From the NCBI GenBank assembly GCA_903910445.1, contig CAIVZR010000060.1:1-64000 (forward strand): a stretch of DNA of 64,000 nucleotides, in the 5' to 3' direction. The position numbers and the translations under genes are program-made. Of the stretch, positions 16,227 through 24,935 are shown one piece after another. The DNA comes from an uncultured Bacteroidota bacterium. Its GTDB lineage: Bacteria > Bacteroidota > Bacteroidia > UKL13-3. The notes under the pieces are model-generated. The model was not told the DNA's origin, did no database searches, and was given only the letters and a program-made list of their open reading frames with translations. Position 1 is the stretch's first letter, and every line of letters begins with the position of its first letter.

Positions 16227-16257
16227 GTAAATAGTAAATAGTAAATAGTAAATAGTA
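16227..16257. repeat. Heptamer tandem repeat (GTAAATA)x4
   Basis: Four perfect GTAAATA units plus GTA, in the 247-bp gap between two minus-strand genes, about 95-125 bp upstream of the -7 box at 16125. Such runs are prone to slippage; no effect is evident. Confidence 0.85.
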
Positions 16258-16374
16258 CGCGTTAAGTGATACGTAGTATGTATAGACAATATTCAAAGAA
16301 TACTAATGTCTACCTAGAAAATTAACCCCAAATTTTGTTTCAATTTCAATGAAGTTAAAGTTCAACTAACCGAA

Positions 16375-16830
16375 CTACTTGGTTAGCTTTATCAACTCAT
16401 CATAAGCCGCTTTTACTTCCAACGGTAATTGTGTTTGATCGTTCCAAATTAGTTTCTGTTCGTTATTCCCCGCCTTTGCAGCGATGAAATAATATAGATT
16501 TCCGGGGTCGTTCAGTTTGGTTTTGGTGAAATTTATTTTCTTAAAAAGACCAAGAATCATCTTCATGGTTTTGGGATCAACCTTCTTTTTCATTTCATCA
16601 CCTTGCATCAACGTACCATCCTTGGCTAATCGGTATTCATCAACCATTCCTGTGAATCCACCACCCCATCCAAAAACCATTTCGGTCATGCTTTTAAAAT
16701 CAACTGGCTTGGTAGACGTTGCCGAAGTCCCCCTTTCTTTTTTATCACCTTTTTTCAAGATACTACATGCACTGAAAGTGATGGATAAAAAAAGCAGAAA
16801 TAGTACAGAATTTAATTTAATTGGTTTCAT
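16375..16830 (-). CDS. Small lipoprotein of unknown function
   Basis: 151 residues. Signal peptide and lipobox: MKPIKLNSVLFLLFLSITFSAC with SAC as the lipid-attachment site. The mature part has a Lys-rich linker and then a compact domain with FGWGGGFTGMVDEYRLAKDG and a C-terminal helix (LPLEVKAAYDELIKL). I do not recognise a named family. It is the third gene of a probable operon: dapA, a 3-nt gap, the MlaF-like ATPase, a 14-nt gap, this gene. Confidence 0.8.
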   Translation of the reverse strand: MKPIKLNSVLFLLFLSITFSACSILKKGDKKERGTSATSTKPVDFKSMTEMVFGWGGGFTGMVDEYRLAKDGTLMQGDEMKKKVDPKTMKMILGLFKKINFTKTKLNDPGNLYYFIAAKAGNNEQKLIWNDQTQLPLEVKAAYDELIKLTK

Positions 16831-16844
16831 GATGATCTAAATTT

Positions 16845-17570
16845 TTAAAGTGACGCAGCAACAAATTCACGCAACTCAGGGTTTGTATTAATTTTAATTT
16901 CGGCGCGAGATCCTTCCCACCACTTATATCCGTTATTTATATAAAAAACATTATCACCCATATCATACACACTCTTCATATCATGGGTATTGATGATGGT
17001 TGTTGTTTTAAACTCTTCGGTAATATCTTGAATCAAATTATCGATGACACGCGATGTCAAAGGGTCGAGTCCGGAGTTGGGTTCATCGCAAAATAAATAA
17101 CGTGGATTGAGTGCAATCGCGCGTGCTATACCAACCCGCTTTTTCATACCTCCACTCAGCTCACTTGGGTATTTATGATTTTGGTTTTCCAGTTTCACAT
17201 GTTGCAAACAGAAATTAATTCGATCTAATTGTTCAGCTTTCGACATCTTACTAAACATCTTTAAAGGAAAGCCTACATTCTCTTCCACCGTTAATGAATC
17301 GAAGAGTGCTGAACTTTGAAAGAGCATTCCTATTTGGCGACGGATATCAATTTTACCATCATAATCCATATTGGTAAAATCTTTCCCATCGAAAAATATA
17401 TTTCCTTGATCGGGTACTTCCAGGCCCACCATAATTTTCATCAACACACTCTTGCCGCTACCGCTTGCACCAATGACCATATTACATTTTCCAGGAAGGA
17501 AAGTCATATTGATATCGGTTAATACGTGCTTATCTCCGAAGGTTTTCGATATATCTTTTATCTCTATCAT
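16845..17570 (-). CDS. ABC transporter ATP-binding protein, MlaF-like
   Basis: 241 residues, a single ABC ATPase domain: Walker A GASGSGKS (34-41), Q-loop in GMLFQSSALFDSLTV, signature LSGGMKKR (138-145), Walker B YLFCDEP (158-164), then NSGLDP and the switch His in NTHDM. The FQSSALFDSLTVxENV and SGGMKKRVGIARAIAL segments are typical of the MlaF/Ttg2A branch, which powers phospholipid transport between the two membranes with MlaE permease and an MCE protein. Neither partner is next to it here. Instead it sits 3 nt behind dapA and 14 nt ahead of a small lipoprotein gene. Confidence 0.85.
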   Translation of the reverse strand: MIEIKDISKTFGDKHVLTDINMTFLPGKCNMVIGASGSGKSVLMKIMVGLEVPDQGNIFFDGKDFTNMDYDGKIDIRRQIGMLFQSSALFDSLTVEENVGFPLKMFSKMSKAEQLDRINFCLQHVKLENQNHKYPSELSGGMKKRVGIARAIALNPRYLFCDEPNSGLDPLTSRVIDNLIQDITEEFKTTTIINTHDMKSVYDMGDNVFYINNGYKWWEGSRAEIKINTNPELREFVAASL

Positions 17571-17573
17571 TTT

Positions 17574-18461
17574 TTATTTGCTCAACCGTTCGAAATCAGA
17601 TTTAATTTTTGTGCGTGTTGCATCTCCCACAATTTCCAAAGGTTCGCGCACCTCCTCTTCACATAATTCCATCAGGTTTAAATATGCTTTCACGCCACCT
17701 GGGCTTCCATCTGAAAACATATTTTTGATGGTATTAAGTAATTCATAATGCAATGGTCGCGCGGCAGCAAAATCGCCTTTTAAGCAACTTCGTACCATAT
17801 TAGCATAGGTTCTAGGATAAGCATTGGCAACCACCGAAATAACCCCACTCATGCCCAAGGCAATAAAAGGAAGCGTAAGTGGATCATCGCCACTAATCAC
17901 CATGAAATCACTGGGCTTGCCTTTGATGATATCCATGCATTGATCCATATTTCCAGAGGCTTCCTTGATTCCAAAAATATTGGGATGCTGGGCCAATCGA
18001 AGTGTGGTATCGGCTGTCATATTAGCACCTGTTCTACCAGGTACATTATAAAGCAATACCGGCAATGGAGAAGCATCTGCAACCTTTAAATAGTGCTTAT
18101 AAATGCCTTCCTGATTGGGTTTATTATAATAGGGGCTCACCGATAAGATTGCCTGAAAGCCAGTAGTGTCAATTTGTTTAAGGTCGGCAACCAACGAAGC
18201 AGTATTATTGCCCCCTGCACCGAGCATCATGGGAACGCGTTGGTTATTGGCTTTTACAACAGAAGCCATCAGTTGCTTTTTTTCTTCTAATGAAAGCGTT
18301 ACACTTTCCCCAGTTGTTCCAAGAACTACCAAGTATTCGCATCCACCTTCAATTATATGATTGACAATAGCAGTGAGCGCATTAAAATCAACAGCTCCGC
18401 TTTTATTAAATGGGGTTACAATTGCTACCCCTGTGCCTGTAAATTGGTCAATTAAATTCAT
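17574..18461 (-). CDS. dapA: 4-hydroxy-tetrahydrodipicolinate synthase
   Basis: 295 residues. It condenses pyruvate with aspartate semialdehyde in lysine and diaminopimelate synthesis (cytoplasm). The TIM barrel has the Schiff-base lysine K166 in FGIKEASGN, Y138 in LLYNVPGRTG, and the LGTTGES loop (48-52 and following) that completes the catalytic triad. The start at 18461 is chosen because the alternative TTG four codons upstream falls in the promoter box. It heads an operon with an ABC ATPase and a lipoprotein gene. Confidence 0.95.
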   Translation of the reverse strand: MNLIDQFTGTGVAIVTPFNKSGAVDFNALTAIVNHIIEGGCEYLVVLGTTGESVTLSLEEKKQLMASVVKANNQRVPMMLGAGGNNTASLVADLKQIDTTGFQAILSVSPYYNKPNQEGIYKHYLKVADASPLPVLLYNVPGRTGANMTADTTLRLAQHPNIFGIKEASGNMDQCMDIIKGKPSDFMVISGDDPLTLPFIALGMSGVISVVANAYPRTYANMVRSCLKGDFAAARPLHYELLNTIKNMFSDGSPGGVKAYLNLMELCEEEVREPLEIVGDATRTKIKSDFERLSK

Positions 18462-18470
18462 TGTGAATCG

Positions 18471-18478
18471 CAAAAGTA
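18471..18478 (-). promoter_or_regulatory. -7 box TACTTTTG of the dapA operon
   Basis: Minus-strand TACTTTTG matches TAnnTTTG and ends 9 nt before the dapA ATG, leaving almost no leader. Confidence 0.6.
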
Positions 18479-18558
18479 AGAAAAAGAAGGCTTATAAAAA
18501 TTTAAATTACCGAGAATAAAAGCCCAGGAAATGAAAATAAATTCTAAAAGAAAAAACC

Positions 18559-21500
18559 TTACCGGATGAGTTGGAATGCCCCTTTGAGTGAAATGATTTT
18601 CTCTACGGTTTTATCGAGATAACAGGTGGCTTGCACCTCGTATATATAGGTACCCACCGGTACTTCCACCCCTTCGAATTTGCCATCCCAGCCAGGGTGT
18701 GTATCATCTGTCTGGAAAAGCTTTTCACCCCATCGATTATAAATACTCATTGTATAACTTTTCACACCCAATCCCTTAGGGAAGAGCAATTCGTTGATGC
18801 CGTCGTTATTGGGAGAGAAGGCATTAGGCATCCATACTTGAGGTACGGTATAGAGGTACACCTTATTGCTCACCGAAGCGGCTAAGTTGCCATTCAACTC
18901 AATGGCTTCAACATAGAATATATATTCAGAAAGAGAATCTTCCGGCTTCACCAAAAGGGTAAAATTGGTATCTATAGTAGTCGAAATTATTTGCCATGAA
19001 TTGGATAGAACATTGAATCGGCATATATTGTAGTAATCAATCCCATTTAGCCAATTGATATAACGGTTCCATTTCAAGTTGATTACTTTCGAATCAACCA
19101 TTTTGCCAGAGAGCAAGAGGGTATTGTGAACTAAACTCGGTTGATTAATGAAATTACATGAATCGATTACCGAAATTCGATATTCGTAAATTTCTGATTG
19201 TGGAACTTTTTGATAATAAAATGTATCGATAAGTAGCTGGTTTACTTGGAATTTCGATTCCACTTTATACCATAACGCCTTAGGGTAGGCATGCCATTGC
19301 AATAAAACGGTGCTATCATTATCCCATGTTGCTCTTATAATTTCGGCTGGCACTAGGGTTGGTTTCGGTGCTTGCCCTACGAATATTTTGCGCTGTTGAA
19401 TACAGTTATTGCTATCCTTAATTCGAACAGTATAAGTTCGCGATTTAAGTCCATATTGAACTGTATCGGTAGTATAGTTTCCTCCATCGAATGAATACAA
19501 ATACGGAGGCGTGCCACCTATTACATGAAAATGCAAACTGCCATCACTGCCTTCAAAGCACGAGGCATCGATAACGCCGTATGTAAATGTAATGGAGTCG
19601 GGTTGGGTGATGATAATGGTGGTATCGCGAATACAGCCCAGGTTATCGCGGGCATAAACTTTATAGGTATTGGGAACCAGGTTATAATATTTGGCATTGG
19701 GACTAAAAAGCCCAGTTCCTAATGCATAAGTAAATGGTGGCACTCCACCTGTTGCCGACATTTCGATATAGCCATTGCCTGCATTATAACATTGTACATT
19801 GATGGAGGTTGCTTTCACAAATACCTGTGGTGGCTGAGTAAGCGTTACTGTGGTATCTTTAATACAATTGAAAGTATCTTTTGTTTGAATATTGTAGGTG
19901 CCGATTGGCAAATTCGTGAAGAGGCTAATCGTATCGAAGGCGCCACCTCGGAAAGAATATTTATATGGCTTACTTCCACCAGTAGCAACAACCCTAATGG
20001 TTCCATCGTTGGAATTAAAGCAAGAAACATTTTTCACAATGAGCCCGTTGGTAATAAACGTAGACTGGTAAACCGTTACCGTGGTATCGTAGGTGCAGTT
20101 CTTACTATCTTTAATAAAGTATTTGTATTTGCCTGCAATGAGATTATTAAACACAAATACATTACTATAATTAATACTATCTGTTGAGCATTGATATGGA
20201 CCAGTGCCACCGCCAGGAGTGATGGTTAACTTACCATCATTGCCATTATAGCAAGTGATATTTTTTACCAATGAATTGGTAATTATTTTTGATGGCTGCG
20301 AAATAATTAATGATGTATCGACCACGCAATTATTTCCATCGCGGGTATGAACGATATAGGTTCCTGCTTTTAAATTTACAAAAACGGAATCGTTTGTATA
20401 CCCAGCGGTATCAAGGGCAAATTCGTATGGAGGGGTACCGCCAAAAGGCCTTATTTTAAAAAATCCATCATTCCCTTTGAAGCAGTTTACATTGCTAATA
20501 AATAACTGAGAGCCAATTCGTGGTGGTTGTGTGATGGTAATGGTGGTATCGAAGGTACAACCATTGGAATCGAGCACTGTGATATTATAATTTCCTGCCG
20601 TGAGATTTGGGTGAGACGTTGCAGATAAAAATGCACCTATATTGACACGGTAAGTATATGGTGACTTCCCTCCTACTCCAATGGTATTGAGCGATCCGTT
20701 ATTACCATTAAAACAAGATACATGAGAAACCCCAATATTCATTTTCAAAATTGGTGGTTGTGTAATGGTAACGGTGGTATCATAAATACAACCATTGGCA
20801 TCTTTTAAATGAACGGAATAAGTTCCAATAATTTTTTTCTTGAAACTATTATTGAAAGAGAAAGTATCATTCTCAAATGCGTATTTGTAGGGCTTGGTTC
20901 CACCATTGGCGCCCATGGTTATTTCCCCACTCGAATCGCCAAAGCAGTAAACATTTTTGATTCCGATATTAAACGTGACCAGTGCCGGCTGCGTTACGAT
21001 GGCGAAAGTATCGAATATACAGCCTTTGGCATCTTTGATAGACACTTGATAGGTATCGGCTTTTATATTGGTAAATGAATCGATTGTTGTGAATCCAATA
21101 TTTTCGAAGGAGTAAAAATAAGGTGGTGTGCCGCCACCAGCAATCACTTTAATAGTTCCATTGGTACCTCCAAAACAAGACGCTCCTTTGAGCTGGAGGG
21201 TAGCAACAATTTTAGGAGGACTGATGATTATAACATTTGAATCGCGTATGCATCCTTTCGAATCTTTGATACGCACAAAATAGCTTCCTACTGCCAGCGT
21301 ATCATATGTATTTCGAGTGGTAAAGCCACTGCCATTGAATGAATATTGATAAGGACTATTCCCTCCAAAGCCAGTAAAGACGAACTTCCCATCGGATGAG
21401 TTCCAGCAACTGGTATTCGTTTTCGTTACAAAGAAATTAAGCGGAAATGGCTGCGTGATTATTACCGTCGTGTCTTTAATGCATAAGTTATAATCGCGCA

Positions 21501-23829
21501 ATCGAAGGTTGTAGGTTCCCGAAATTAAGTTTGAGAAAACATTATTATTACCCAAAGTGCCGCCATTAATACTATACATGTAAGGAGGCACACCACCGGT
21601 GGCATTGATAGTGATTTGTCCGTTATTGCCATTATAGCAACTCACATTGGTAAGCGTCGGATTGAACTTTAGTGGAGGTGGCTGACCGATAGGAAGGACG
21701 GTATCTACAGAGCAACCTCGTGCATCTTTGATAGTCACGGTCATGGTACCTGCGCCCAAACCGGTACGTGTATTTACTGATGAGAAGGAGCCTCCACCAA
21801 ATGAGAACGAATAGGGAGGAACACCGCCCAATCCAGTAATTACAATGGATGCTGTATTTGTATTGAAGCAACTTGCATTTATTACATAACCATTCACATA
21901 AAGATGTGCGAGCGGCAATACATTCACTACCGAGTCGATGCCGCAACCAAAAGTATCTCGAATAGAAATAAAATAGCCCCCTTCGGCCAGTCCGCCGAAA
22001 TAGTTGGAGCTTCGATATGTGCCGTAATTGATTGAATAGCGGTAGGGAGGATTGCCTCCGCTGGCATTCACTGTGATACTTCCATCGGGAGTGCCTCCGA
22101 AGCAGCCAGAAGCTTTCACCATGGAATACGTTGCAGCCAATTTCCTACTAACAAATGGGGCGTACAGGGCAGTATCATAAATACAACCCGAGGCATTTTT
22201 AATGCTGATATTATGCGTTCCCCCTTTTACATTATTGAAAATGGTATCGGTTTTATAGGCTCCAGTATCCATCTTGAAAGTATATGGGCCATCAAAATTT
22301 CTGATATCGAAAACCAATGCCCCCATACTATCTAAGCCACAGGTATTTCGTTGAATAATATTTATTCCAGGCCTCGAAAGGGTGATGAGCGTATCGAATT
22401 CGCATCCTATGGAATCTTTAATTTTCACATGATAACTGCCATAGGTGAGGCTGTCAAAAATATTATTGGTGCTATAACTTTTATTCCCAATTTTATATAG
22501 GATGGTGCCTTTTCCTCCTGAGCCATTTACTTTGAGGTGGCCTAATGACTGAGGCAAACAGCCATACGCTCGGCTACTGTCTAAAAATACTTTTTCACTT
22601 CTTACATCAAAACGCAAGGAATCGAAATAACAGTTGGACGTATCTGTTACTTTGGAGCAATAGTAAATTCCCTCCTTAGCAACATTTAAAAAACGGTTTC
22701 TGCTTCCCGTATTCCAGCGGTAAGCGATGCCACCCGAGCCAGCATCCAATACATTGAAGTAGGAGCTACACTTTACAGTATCGTTCACATTAACCACGTT
22801 GGCAATACTCGACGAACCTTTAACATTCAAATAAACGGAGTCGCTCACAGTTACTGGTTGAGCAATGCCACAATACGGAGCAATGGTTAGTTCGCAGCGA
22901 TACCAACCACTCGCAGGTGGGCATACCGTTTGAAGATAATTCGAACCTAATACGCTGGCACCTTGATACCATTTGAGCGTATAACCGTTGGTAGCTCCAT
23001 TGGGAGTATAACGTTTTGCATCGTTATTGGCACTCCATTGACTACAATTGCGGCCCGTGGTAGCATAGCCAATAATTCCATTTTCATCCTGAATCCCTTG
23101 AACCGCTTTCCCTCCATTCCAAGATGTACAAACCGTTTTCTTTTTGATATAAATTTCAATGATATTGGTTGTTTCGTAAAGCACCATTTTCATATCCAAT
23201 TCATTGGCTGGATATGCACATGAACCTCCTTCATACGCACAATGGTTATATTTTACAATAAACACTCGATAGGGTGCTGTACCAATAGTTTGGGTTGTGA
23301 TTTCCCCATTCAAGGTTACCTGTAAATCCATACAACAACCCATAATGGCATTGAGGTAATCGATGGTACCGTTGGTAGGAACTCCTGGGAAGGTAGATAA
23401 ATCATACTTTGAAGAATTTCCTGCTAAGGTTGTATCGAACGACATATATCCATTATCGGAAATTACACATTTCGAATAGGTATTTCCAAAAAAACAGAAA
23501 TTGAAACCCATATCAACTACAGGAGAATGCACATTGGTAGGCTGGGAAAATCCATTGGGTATGGCACCATAACCTTCACAGGGCAAGGAATCGATAAAGG
23601 GAATATTGGAAATTGCGTAGGAACTTGTTTGCCTTAGCGGAGGAACCTTTGCGAATAAATCGAGGCAAGAGCGAAAGCAAACGGTGGTGTCGTTACGTTT
23701 TTGGTTGAGCGAATCGGGGAAAACTTGAAACTTAGTGATGCTGCATATTTGAGCCATGCCCAGTTGAAAAGGCAGAACCGAAATAAGCAGAAAAATAAGT
23801 TTTAAGTAATTGGTAAATTTTAACCCCAT
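18559..23829 (-). CDS. Giant SprB-repeat adhesin with T9SS type B domain
   Basis: 1756 residues from ATG 23829. The signal peptide lies in MGLKFTNYLKLIFLLISVLPFQLGMAQ. About 50-300 is a unique globular region; then some 14 tandem SprB-type repeats of ~76 residues run from about 415 to 1486, each with NVSCFNGNDG, a GGTPPYxYS core, a GTYxVxIKDxxGC strand and an IxQP end. After about 175 residues of Fn3-like sequence the C-terminus (about 1661-1756) is a type B sorting domain: VWMPNAFSPNNDGINE, YNRWGEKLFQTDD, GWDGK and PVGTYIYEV. SprB is the mobile gliding adhesin of flavobacteria; this is a family member rather than a proven orthologue. No PorP/SprF-type partner gene is adjacent, which is unusual for type B cargo. 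Confidence 0.92.
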   Translation of the reverse strand: MGLKFTNYLKLIFLLISVLPFQLGMAQICSITKFQVFPDSLNQKRNDTTVCFRSCLDLFAKVPPLRQTSSYAISNIPFIDSLPCEGYGAIPNGFSQPTNVHSPVVDMGFNFCFFGNTYSKCVISDNGYMSFDTTLAGNSSKYDLSTFPGVPTNGTIDYLNAIMGCCMDLQVTLNGEITTQTIGTAPYRVFIVKYNHCAYEGGSCAYPANELDMKMVLYETTNIIEIYIKKKTVCTSWNGGKAVQGIQDENGIIGYATTGRNCSQWSANNDAKRYTPNGATNGYTLKWYQGASVLGSNYLQTVCPPASGWYRCELTIAPYCGIAQPVTVSDSVYLNVKGSSSIANVVNVNDTVKCSSYFNVLDAGSGGIAYRWNTGSRNRFLNVAKEGIYYCSKVTDTSNCYFDSLRFDVRSEKVFLDSSRAYGCLPQSLGHLKVNGSGGKGTILYKIGNKSYSTNNIFDSLTYGSYHVKIKDSIGCEFDTLITLSRPGINIIQRNTCGLDSMGALVFDIRNFDGPYTFKMDTGAYKTDTIFNNVKGGTHNISIKNASGCIYDTALYAPFVSRKLAATYSMVKASGCFGGTPDGSITVNASGGNPPYRYSINYGTYRSSNYFGGLAEGGYFISIRDTFGCGIDSVVNVLPLAHLYVNGYVINASCFNTNTASIVITGLGGVPPYSFSFGGGSFSSVNTRTGLGAGTMTVTIKDARGCSVDTVLPIGQPPPLKFNPTLTNVSCYNGNNGQITINATGGVPPYMYSINGGTLGNNNVFSNLISGTYNLRLRDYNLCIKDTTVIITQPFPLNFFVTKTNTSCWNSSDGKFVFTGFGGNSPYQYSFNGSGFTTRNTYDTLAVGSYFVRIKDSKGCIRDSNVIIISPPKIVATLQLKGASCFGGTNGTIKVIAGGGTPPYFYSFENIGFTTIDSFTNIKADTYQVSIKDAKGCIFDTFAIVTQPALVTFNIGIKNVYCFGDSSGEITMGANGGTKPYKYAFENDTFSFNNSFKKKIIGTYSVHLKDANGCIYDTTVTITQPPILKMNIGVSHVSCFNGNNGSLNTIGVGGKSPYTYRVNIGAFLSATSHPNLTAGNYNITVLDSNGCTFDTTITITQPPRIGSQLFISNVNCFKGNDGFFKIRPFGGTPPYEFALDTAGYTNDSVFVNLKAGTYIVHTRDGNNCVVDTSLIISQPSKIITNSLVKNITCYNGNDGKLTITPGGGTGPYQCSTDSINYSNVFVFNNLIAGKYKYFIKDSKNCTYDTTVTVYQSTFITNGLIVKNVSCFNSNDGTIRVVATGGSKPYKYSFRGGAFDTISLFTNLPIGTYNIQTKDTFNCIKDTTVTLTQPPQVFVKATSINVQCYNAGNGYIEMSATGGVPPFTYALGTGLFSPNAKYYNLVPNTYKVYARDNLGCIRDTTIIITQPDSITFTYGVIDASCFEGSDGSLHFHVIGGTPPYLYSFDGGNYTTDTVQYGLKSRTYTVRIKDSNNCIQQRKIFVGQAPKPTLVPAEIIRATWDNDSTVLLQWHAYPKALWYKVESKFQVNQLLIDTFYYQKVPQSEIYEYRISVIDSCNFINQPSLVHNTLLLSGKMVDSKVINLKWNRYINWLNGIDYYNICRFNVLSNSWQIISTTIDTNFTLLVKPEDSLSEYIFYVEAIELNGNLAASVSNKVYLYTVPQVWMPNAFSPNNDGINELLFPKGLGVKSYTMSIYNRWGEKLFQTDDTHPGWDGKFEGVEVPVGTYIYEVQATCYLDKTVEKIISLKGAFQLIR

Positions 23830-23952
23830 AGAAGACGGTTTTCGCAATTGCCAAATCTAACCAAAATCTTGAGATTTTCAAGTCATATGGCTATAAAATT
23901 ACAATTTTATGGCATCAAAATGCATAAATCGGTGGGTTAAGAATTCAACTAT

Positions 23953-23960
23953 TACCTTTG
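23953..23960 (+). promoter_or_regulatory. -7 box TACCTTTG of the methyltransferase gene
   Basis: A perfect TAnnTTTG that ends 6 nt before the ATG at 23967; the in-frame TTG at 23958 lies within it and is not a credible start. Confidence 0.6.
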
Positions 23961-23966
23961 CCCAAA

Positions 23967-24839
23967 ATGCTATTACTTACACCTCAACATTTCACCAACT
24001 ATGAATTACTCGATTGCGGTAATTTTGAGAAGTTGGAACGCTTCGGCGATTATATCACATCACGACCTGAACCACAGGCTGTATGGCAAAAGAAATGGAG
24101 CGATGCCGAATGGAAAAGCCAGGCCCATGCTATCTTTGAACAGCGTGGCAGTCATAAAGGCGAATGGCTCACCAAGAAGGACATGCCCGATAATTGGAAA
24201 ATCAACTACCATCACGAGGGGCTTGATATTACATTGAAACTGGCGCTCACACAATTTAAGCATATAGGAATTTTTCCAGAGCAGGCTGCCAATTGGGATT
24301 ATATATATGAATCGGTGAAAGGCTTAAAAACCTCCAATCCAAAGGTACTGAACCTATTCGCATATACTGGCGGTGCTACATTAGCGGCCAAGGCTGCGGG
24401 TGCCGATGTGGTGCATGTTGATAGCATCAAGCAAGTTGTAAACTGGGCCAATGAAAATATGGTACTCAGTAAATTGCATGATGTAAGATGGACCATTGAA
24501 GATGCAGGAAAATATGTACAAAGAGAAGTACGTCGATTGAAAAAATACCAGGGTATTATGCTCGACCCTCCTGCTTATGGCTTGGGTACAAAGGGAGAGC
24601 GCTGGAAATTGGAAGATATGATTGATGAGATGCTTGCCGACTGTAAAAAGATATTGGATCCTGAGGATCATTTTTTCATCTTGAATACCTACTCATTAGG
24701 GTTCTCCTCATTGATTATTGAGAATCTTTTGAACCATCATTTCCCAAAAGCTAATAATTTAAAATACGGAGAACTTTATTTGCATGCAACCACAGGAAGT
24801 AAGCTCCCGCTGGGGGTTTTCGGCCGATTCAGAAGTTAG
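23967..24839 (+). CDS. Class I SAM-dependent RNA methyltransferase, RlmI/RlmK-like
   Basis: 290 residues. The Rossmann methyltransferase domain has motif I VLNLFAYTGGATLAAKAAGA with the acidic residue of motif II in VVHVDSIKQ, and motif IV GIMLDPPAYG, followed by a long C-terminal strand-helix unit. This matches the Methyltrans_SAM group related to RlmI and the C-terminal half of RlmL, which methylate 23S rRNA cytosine or guanine. There is no PUA domain at the N-terminus; instead about 90 residues (with QAVWQKKWSDAEW) precede the catalytic part, as in many Bacteroidota versions. The exact target base is not predictable. Confidence 0.85.
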   Translation: MLLLTPQHFTNYELLDCGNFEKLERFGDYITSRPEPQAVWQKKWSDAEWKSQAHAIFEQRGSHKGEWLTKKDMPDNWKINYHHEGLDITLKLALTQFKHIGIFPEQAANWDYIYESVKGLKTSNPKVLNLFAYTGGATLAAKAAGADVVHVDSIKQVVNWANENMVLSKLHDVRWTIEDAGKYVQREVRRLKKYQGIMLDPPAYGLGTKGERWKLEDMIDEMLADCKKILDPEDHFFILNTYSLGFSSLIIENLLNHHFPKANNLKYGELYLHATTGSKLPLGVFGRFRS

Positions 24840-24878
24840 TACTAAGCAATGCCATTTTGCCAAAATCATATCAAACAA

Positions 24879-24900
24879 AAAGCGGGCAATAGCCCGCTTT
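24879..24900 (-). terminator. Terminator between convergent genes
   Basis: Perfect 9-bp stem AAAGCGGGC/GCCCGCTTT around AATA. The better T run is on the minus strand, ending the GIN-domain gene; it may also serve the plus-strand methyltransferase gene. Confidence 0.85.
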
Positions 24901-24935
24901 AAGAATCAAATATTATATGAAGAAGAATTAGCAGT

